Assembly (NCBI GenBank): GCA_030760725.1
Contig: JASWHV010000008.1
Coordinates: forward strand, 50,009,671 to 50,073,670
Source: Neostapfia colusana
Lineage: Eukaryota; Streptophyta; Magnoliopsida; Poales; Poaceae
Length of the DNA: 64,000 nt
Direction of reading: 5' to 3'
Of the stretch, positions 57,627 to 64,000 are shown one piece after another; the first letter of the stretch is position 1, and every line of letters begins with the position of its first letter. The position numbers and the translations under genes are program-made. The notes under the pieces were generated by a model. The model worked only from the letters and a program-made list of their open reading frames with translations, did no database searches and was not told where the DNA came from.

Positions 57627-57889
57627 AACAGCAGCGATCAGTACATGTCATACTTACAATTCCATATGAAACAGTAGCTATTGAAGTGACGCATGAATAA
57701 TTTGCACAACATTCACATCTATTGATAAAGCATAAACTTTATACAAGATACTTAGTCTCGGGTCTCCGAAAAGTCGTGCTCATGTTGTCACTACCTATAC
57801 ATGCACTACTGTCTACACGACATGTCACTGATTACAAAGGTTTGGGTTACATCATCCTCGCTGCCCTACTTGGCAACGGTAACCCCCTA

Positions 57890-58861
57890 CTAGGAGTAGA
57901 ACTCCACGTCCTGTGGGTCGTCCTCCTCCGGTACCTCCGCTGGTGGCTCTGGGTCTACAACCTCCTCTTCCGGCTCGGGTTCTCCCATTGCCAGAAGACA
58001 CAAAACCACTGGTACAGCACCTACCACCGGTATGCCCATTACCGGAGGTACGAGGTCCTGCAACGCGTGCACCTCGTCCATGGCTTGGTTGTAGTCCTCT
58101 TCCCAGCCTTGCCCCTCCTCAATAGCGTCATCCCGCTCTTGAGTGAGGACCTCGTTCTTCTGGGTCAGAGCCTGCACCTTTTGTTGCAAAGCCGCGATGT
58201 CGACATGGCTTTTCTCCTTTGCCTTCTTCAGACGATGCAACTGATTATATTGTTTGTTCAGTCGCTTAATCGTCGGAAGGAGAACATTGCGGAGTGCGCT
58301 GTGAGCACGCTCGAAATTATCTCCACGGCTGTTGCTCTCCTTGAACTTCATGGCGAGACATTCCGTATGAGCAGCTTGGCTGTCCCTCACGGCCTTTCGC
58401 GCCCTTATCTGGAGGCTGAGGTTCGCCTCCGCGGGGTTGTACCTTGGGCAACCCGGATCTGTTGCCTCCATGTACCTTTCCCCCCACACATGATTAGCCC
58501 GTCCCTCCACCGGAACGAGCGCGTATGGAATGCCCTCCATAGCTCTCACGTGTAGTTGGCAGAAACGTGACATGGTGTCGCGGGCTGCCACTTGCCACAT
58601 TCCCTCCGGCTGTCTGCCTCTCACCGTAACGGTGAACGGCGCCCAACTGGGTAGCGTAGGTCCTGCAGGAACTTCGACATGGATCATTCACGTCTTGTTC
58701 CCCTCCTCGCCTTCTTCTTTGGTGAAGTACTGTGGCATCTTGTTATATCCGAAATATTGAAGCATTTGCCTCAAGGCTTCCAGATAGCCGCTGTGGTGAG
58801 AACAGTGAGATTCCACCCACCCGTTCTCCAACTGTCTATCTGCTGTCATCTGTAGAAACAT
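57890..58861 (-). pseudogene. G4 extra ORF upstream of gag: dsRBD-like N-terminus plus coiled coil
   Basis: An open frame of 323 codons in the sense strand, between leader and gag, with one TGA (58688-58690) at about codon 58. The N-terminus has YLEALRQMLQYFGYN, then strands around PQYFTKEE, MIHVEVPAG and APFTVTVRGRQ, then WQVAARDTMSRFCQLH. That helix-strand-strand-strand-helix order is that of a dsRNA-binding domain; this is my inference from pattern only. The middle (about residues 175-235) is a coiled coil (LKKAKEKSHVDIAALQQKV, LTQKNEVLTQERDDAIEEG). The C-terminus is acidic and Pro-rich (EPEPEEEVVDPEPPAEVPEE). No zinc finger or membrane segment is clear. Extra ORFs before gag are known in some plant gypsy elements; function unknown. 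Confidence 0.75.
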
Positions 58862-60331
58862 ATTTGAGAAATGTCAAATATTTTTTGAACAGTAAAATAT
58901 CGAGTTATAACATAAAACATGTCATTGAACTCATAAAACTTGGGAACATAGTTCAAACTTATAACAAATTTGACTGTTGATCTGCTGTCCATCATGACAG
59001 CCTTGACCAGTTTCTATTTCAACCTGGTTTAGACCATGCTAAAGGCAAAACCAATTCTGGAGCTCAACATAAAAGTTAAAGCTAACTTCAATATATTTCC
59101 ATAAAGTATTTGTTTGGCCTAAAATCTGTCCTGGTTCAAAAGTTATGAGATTTCAAAGTTGACAGAATTTCTGGAGAAAGTTGGACAGCACCTCCCTCCT
59201 TGAGGTACTGATTTGATCCAAGAATTCCAGTTAATTCCACACCAAACCTGACAAAACTTTCTGTTACAAAGTTGTCACCCATCTCATAAACTTTCCAGAA
59301 CCACCTCATTTTCATTTTTTTGGATTTTTATGCAGGAAGTTATGCTCAATTTACAGAGGGTTACAGAGAGTGTTTCCTCTGCCCTGTTTTCTGCACAGTT
59401 TCAACTCTACTGCATTTTTCGATTGGTTAGGGAATGAAACACCTCTCGACCTCAACAGAAAAGTTGTAAATATCTTCCAAACCTTTCCAGAAATGTATCA
59501 TATGAACCCAACCTCGAAAGAACTCCACCTCTATCCTCTGATTAACTCCAGCCTTAATTCAGCTGAAAACAGGAGACTCTGTCCTTAGTATCATATAAGT
59601 TGAAAACTTGTTAACTTTGAATATCCTGATTAAGGGAAGGAGTTACATCAAGTTTTGTGCTCTGGATTGAAACTTTCAAGTTTTACAATGCAGTTGCTCA
59701 TTTTGTGGGGTGTGACGTCGAGGCGTCACCAGATCATGTCGGTACTATGTCCTCACAAAGAAAAACCTATACCGGACTCAGCCGGCTTCGTTAGTTCAGT
59801 GGCACTAACCGTCTCTCGCACATGGATGCGACACATCTACCGTTTCATGGTTAGACTACCTGCAGATAACTCAAACAATCGTCAGACTCGGCTGCACATC
59901 GAGCCCGGTATTCATGCAGTTTGTACACCCGGCCGTCATCACTCGCCCGGATGTTCTCAAGCCAAACACGCCTTGAGCTACGTCTTCACGTTACTGACCA
60001 CATGACGGGGTCTCCCAAATTGCCCAAAACACGCCAGGGACAGACGTTGCTCGAATACCCCAAACAACATGAAGAGTCGTAGAGGATATTAAAGCGGGTC
60101 GGGTTACCTGCCACCCGTGGGGCTCCACCCTTCAGCTTGTGCGCACTGGTGGACAGCGCTTACGTGCACCCGCCAAGACATTAACGTCCCGAGATGCACG
60201 ATTTTCTGACATAATCAAATAGGTCAGTATGCCACTTTCTATACACTAATAACATCCTTATATGGGCTACTAACTCATTCCGCACTGGATTTTTGGAAAA
60301 GATGACCTTTGTAGTGCGTTAAACATCAAGC
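58862..60331 (-). other. Leader of G4 between PBS and extra ORF
   Basis: About 1.5 kb without a coding sequence I trust; the open frame at 59655-60005 on the plus strand has no family feature. An inverted repeat GTGACG-6-CGTCAC lies near 59711-59728. Confidence 0.6.
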
Positions 60332-60332
60332 G

Positions 60333-60345
60333 AGCTCTGATACCA
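60333..60345 (-). other. Primer-binding site of G4 (initiator Met tRNA)
   Basis: TGGTATCAGAGCT on the minus strand, matching the initiator Met tRNA end at 12 of 13 bases, three bases inside the 5' LTR. Confidence 0.85.
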
Positions 60346-60348
60346 CGC

Positions 60349-62070
60349 TGACACGACCCCATGGTCTTGTCGAGCCAGGATCACGCTGAGGGATGCTGCG
60401 TTGCACAGCACCGGTTAACGCACGTCAAAGATACAAAGCCGAAGCAAAGTTTTATTACATAAACCAGTTTATGAACATTTTTACAACAAAATAGTTCAGT
60501 CTACACTCACGGGCGTAGACTACGCATCGAGTTCACGTTCAGCCCGTGAACATGTCCCCGCTAGCACGCACACACACTAACACGGCGGCGTGCACGACTC
60601 CCACTCGATGGGGTTCCCCTCCTGGGTTCCATCTCCTCCTCGGGAGTCCCTTCCTCATAAAACCCTGCAAAAGCTTCAAACACAAGCAGTGAGCACGATG
60701 GCTCAGCAAGACTGACCCGTCTCTCCTATACATGAAACTTCTACATGAAGGCTGATAGGTTACATGAGGTAAAATAAGTTGCAAAGGACTCACCTAATTA
60801 GTGGAACCTTACTTTCCTGTTTTAGCAGCAGGTTGTAGAGAACCTTATGCTAAGGCACATGACAGAGCCGCAATCAAACAAGAAACGCATTTCTCTCATG
60901 TACTTTGCTCAAAGTTGAAAAGAACTTTAATTAGCTCTAAAACTACAACAATACATTAACAAGCAAAGTATGTCTTTCAAATCAGCAAAGTTTTATCATG
61001 TATTTAGCCGGTTCTTTCTACGTCATGGTACACTGAACAAGTAGTACTCACTGACCGCAAGGGACAGTGATTATAATCGATTTACACCTGCAGGGTTACC
61101 CGAATAACCCGTCACGTACGCCCGTACTCGATGTTGCCTACAGCAACCATCACGGACGTCGTACACAACCACCTTTCACCCGTCAGCCAAATGTTGAACC
61201 GGTCCAATAATCCTGAGCAAGAGGTCTCTGCGCGCGCATCCACAGTGCCGCCACCTGATTTATACCTCAAGCTCTCAACCTACCCTCTGAACGACCAGCT
61301 ATGCCTCAACACTCAGCTACCCAAGTTACATCAGTTTCCCGGTTCCCATATAGCCGGTAGGTCTTCGGTACTGTTCTAACTTGTTCAACAGGCCCGCACA
61401 CGGCTCGGTCCTCAATAGACACAAGCGGAGCTATAGCACCCAGGCCCCAACGTGCTGCTGCCCTTACTCTCCGCTTGGTCTCATTTTTCTTGCCATGTGT
61501 TTCATTTGCTATCTCTTCCCGAGTCGAGTGCCTCTAGCCTATCCTCGCGAGTAGTTCCAACTACTCGACTTGTACCGAATCCTACACTATCTTAGCATTG
61601 CAGTAGCTAAACGGGGTTTTCAATCCTAATCTCAACTTATAGTTTTCTTGGCTATGCATTTGGGTTTCAAACAAGACTCTAATGCACGAAGTAAGTGGTA
61701 CTCAAAGTAAGTTCTCAAAACAATAAAAATTTGTAAAAGGGTTAATGCAAACCGGCGCTTGCCTTCCTGCTCTTGGTCGTAGCCTAGCTGCTCTTCCGGA
61801 GTGACGAAGTCTAAGACTTCGGGTTCCTCCTCAACCTTAGTGACTACATGAGATAACAAGTATATGTACCAATTTAAATGCTTTTGAATTGAATTTAAAC
61901 TTGTGAAGACTACAAGTCTTACTAGAATGACCCAATGACTCTGAGATTTTTATTGTGATTTGGTTACAACCTAAACAGAGACTTGGCCAAGTTTTATTTG
62001 CAGCAAAGCTCATTTGAGCTCTCCACAAATAGTTATGTACTTGACCTTAATTGGAGCTCTTAGGGTGTTC
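60349..62070 (-). repeat. 5' LTR of G4, part up to the G5 insertion
   Basis: Starts TGACACGACCCC and matches the 3' LTR from 48995 to about 50721. It stops after CTTAGGGTGTTC, where the 3' LTR goes on with TATGGGTTTTC. Confidence 0.92.
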
Positions 62071-64000
62071 TGTAAGGGCCTAAGTTTTTGGCACAATTTC
62101 AAAGTGTTTATCACCACACCCAAACTTCATTTGAAGAAAGTTGATGAACACATTTGAAGAGCAAGTAACCACCATCAACATGCTCATTAGAGAATACACT
62201 CACAAAATGCAAAAGTTGCATTTCCCACATGCATCATATAGGGGCTTGGCATATGTAAAACTCCTACACCTTGTTAGGAATGTCCATGCCAAGTTTCACC
62301 CAAATTCAAAACCTTTTTGAAGTCCTTTTTGAAATAGCTAGAAAGAGGGTGGTTTGAACTCAAATTCAAATTCAAACTGTTTTCATCCCATGAATTCAAA
62401 AGTGGGAGGCATATTCTTATTCAGCACATTTTTGTGAGATCACACACCAATTTTCACTCCATTTGGAATTGATCTTGACATGAGCTAAGTTTAGCAAATT
62501 CAAATTTTATTTGAATTTCAAACTGCATATGTGCTGAAATTTAGTCAAACACAAACCAATTTGAATTCTATCCCATTCAAATGGCTCAGGGGTAATAATT
62601 CAAATCACCATGGGTATAAGGGGGATTACTGTTTACAATAGTAAGAGGGAGTTAAGTTCAGAGGTTAAAAGGGAGATGGGACCCACATGTCAGCCACTGA
62701 ATCAAACTCAACCGACTGAAACTTCAGCACTCGGGTCTTCGAGCCTCCTCCGAGGGCGCCACCGAGGGGGAGCCGCCGCGCCACCAGCTGCTTGCCCATG
62801 CGCGGACGCAGGTCGGCGGTTCTGATCGCTTCTTAAGGCACTCCTCGCCTCTGCCGAAGCTACCCTCACCTGCTTTTCCCTCGCGTGAACACTGAGCCGA
62901 GCTCCTCTGCCTTCCGCCTCTCTGTTCAATCGAGAAACCACGGAAACATCACACCCTCTCCTCCTCCGAGGGCTAGACAGCACCCTGAGCTCAGCCTCTA
63001 CTTCCCCGACGCCTAAACCACCGAGTGTCAGCCTCCTTTTCCCGTGATCAGCGCCGTCCGCCGCAACCGAGCTCAAGAACATGATGGGGTGCTTGTGGAC
63101 AGCATTCTACAGGGACTTTCATGGCCCAGCAAGAGTGGCAACAGAAGCGCGCGGCCACCGTGCTGCTCTCCTCCAATTTGTGGAGCCAACCGTGAAGCAT
63201 CGACCGGAAATTTCCAGATTTTGCTCCGGCAACCTCAACCCGAGCATCCGGTACGGTTCCTTCGAATTCCCGCTCTCTGATCCTCCTTCGATCATCAAAC
63301 TTGTCACATAGACGCTGGACTAGCCGGCGATCATTTTCCTTTTAGAATCCGTTGCATGAAACCGGCTAGGAGCGACGGATTTCGAGCTCGATCAAGGGCG
63401 TTCATGGAGGACACGGTCGGTCACACGGTGCCGACAACCTTGCAGCCATTTCTGAACACCTTTGAGGCCTTGCCGAGATTCCTAGATGTGCACTGGTGCT
63501 GCAGAGCTCGTTGGTACAGGTTTTGGCGGGTTAGAACTCCCGGCCAACGCTGCCGAACCTCAACAGAGGCCGCTGCACGTCGCCGGCCACCTTCCGGTCA
63601 TCGGCAGTCCCAAAGCACCTCACCATCGTGTTCCCCGGGGTCCTAAATGCACTGGCGGCGAGTTTTAGCTCAGACGGTGGCCGGGAACGGCCGGCCTGCG
63701 AGTACAGCTTGCTCCAGCGAGCGGAGAGCGCGGGCGCGCGCTGGGGACCGGCGGGAGGAGGATGAAGGGGTGGACCCCGGCTGTCAGCAGCTCAAAATTT
63801 AAATCCCCGATCGGGTGTGGCTGGGATCCAGTGTGTTGGCGCGCTTAAAATCTGTGGCCCGGGTGTGGCCCATTTCTGATTGGCTGTCATTTAAATAAGC
63901 AGGCCCAGTAGAGTTTTCAGTAGGAAAACAATTCCAGTTGCTGCTCAAACTTCGAAAATTCATAGCTCTCTGTAGAGACCTCCAAATTGAGTGATTCCAA
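62071..64000 (+). repeat. 5' LTR of G5 (relative of G4), runs off the right edge
   Basis: Starts TGTAAGGGCC, the first bases of the G4 LTR in reverse complement (53027 downward), and follows it with modest divergence (for example CACAAAATGCAAAAGTTGCA near 62200). Orientation is opposite to G4. The insertion flank is TGTTC (62066-62070). No PBS or gag is reached. Frames such as 62708-63082 are in LTR sequence and are not genes. Confidence 0.88.

Larger units (their letters stand above)
48995..64000 (-). mobile_element. Chromovirus G4 with an extra ORF upstream of gag; runs off the right edge
   Basis: Minus strand: 5' LTR (from 60349, interrupted by G5), PBS, 1.5-kb leader, extra ORF, gag, pol with chromodomain, PPT, 3' LTR 48995-53027. 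It sits in the LTR of G3. The left target duplication would be GAAAG (48990-48994); the partner is off the window. Confidence 0.92.

Noticed and set aside
59711..59728. LTR end suggested by TGTGACG and CGTCAC
   Set aside because: A short inverted repeat only; no partner LTR, PBS or target duplication fits.
59655..60005. 116-codon frame on the plus strand in the G4 leader
   Set aside because: No recognisable motif, antisense to the element, and frames of this length are common by chance here.
62708..63082. 124-codon minus-strand frame near the right edge
   Set aside because: Within the G5 LTR, GC-rich and without any conserved feature.

Overview
This window is plant nuclear DNA made of nested LTR retrotransposons; I see no cellular gene, tRNA, rRNA or CRISPR. 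The element types suggest a grass: Sirevirus-type Ty1/copia, long-LTR Ty3/gypsy chromoviruses with chromodomains, and a Tat-lineage gypsy with a RIRE2-like gag and an antisense extra ORF. The species cannot be named from this sequence. All element names below (L, A, B, C, G1-G5, T1) are mine.

Layout, left to right. 1-301 is the 3' end of a foreign LTR (L) inserted in the gag of Sirevirus A. A (+) lies in two pieces, 302-1364 and 11084-15532, split by a complete Sirevirus B (-, 1365-11083) with both LTRs, PBS, PPT and a perfect 5-bp target duplication (AGAAC). A itself sits in the 5' LTR of chromovirus G1 (+, 15533-24129), which has 3.4-kb LTRs. G1 sits beside the 3' region of a Tat element T1 (gag on the minus strand). 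T1's 3' region (24130-28855) holds an antisense extra ORF, a set of hairpins and diverged tandem repeats. A truncated Sirevirus C (-, 28856-30953) replaces the T1 pol. The T1 gag (30954-32259 and 44987-45694) is split by chromovirus G2 (-, 32260-44986), a relative of G1 in opposite orientation. From 45848 a third chromovirus fragment G3 (+) carries integrase, chromodomain and 3' LTR. Its LTR is interrupted by G4 (-, from 48995), whose 5' LTR is in turn interrupted at 62071 by a relative G5 (+) that runs off the window.

Insertion order can be read from the interruptions. T1 is older than G1 and G2; G1 is older than A; A is older than B and L; G3 is older than G4, which is older than G5. Every gag-pol in view is broken by stops or frameshifts. 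B is closest to intact: its gag is open for 699 codons and its pol carries one stop and one clear frameshift. Many stops in the gypsy elements look like CGA to TGA changes, as expected from decay of methylated CpG.

The most interesting parts are not the standard enzymes. They are an extra sense ORF upstream of gag in G4, whose N-terminus looks like a dsRNA-binding fold followed by a coiled coil; a leader in G1 in which the primer-binding site is repeated in degenerate form about eight times; G-box (CACGTG) arrays upstream of the TATA box in G1 and G2; an in-frame amber codon at the same place before the protease in both A and B; and the T1 3' region with its antisense ORF, hairpins and tandem repeats.
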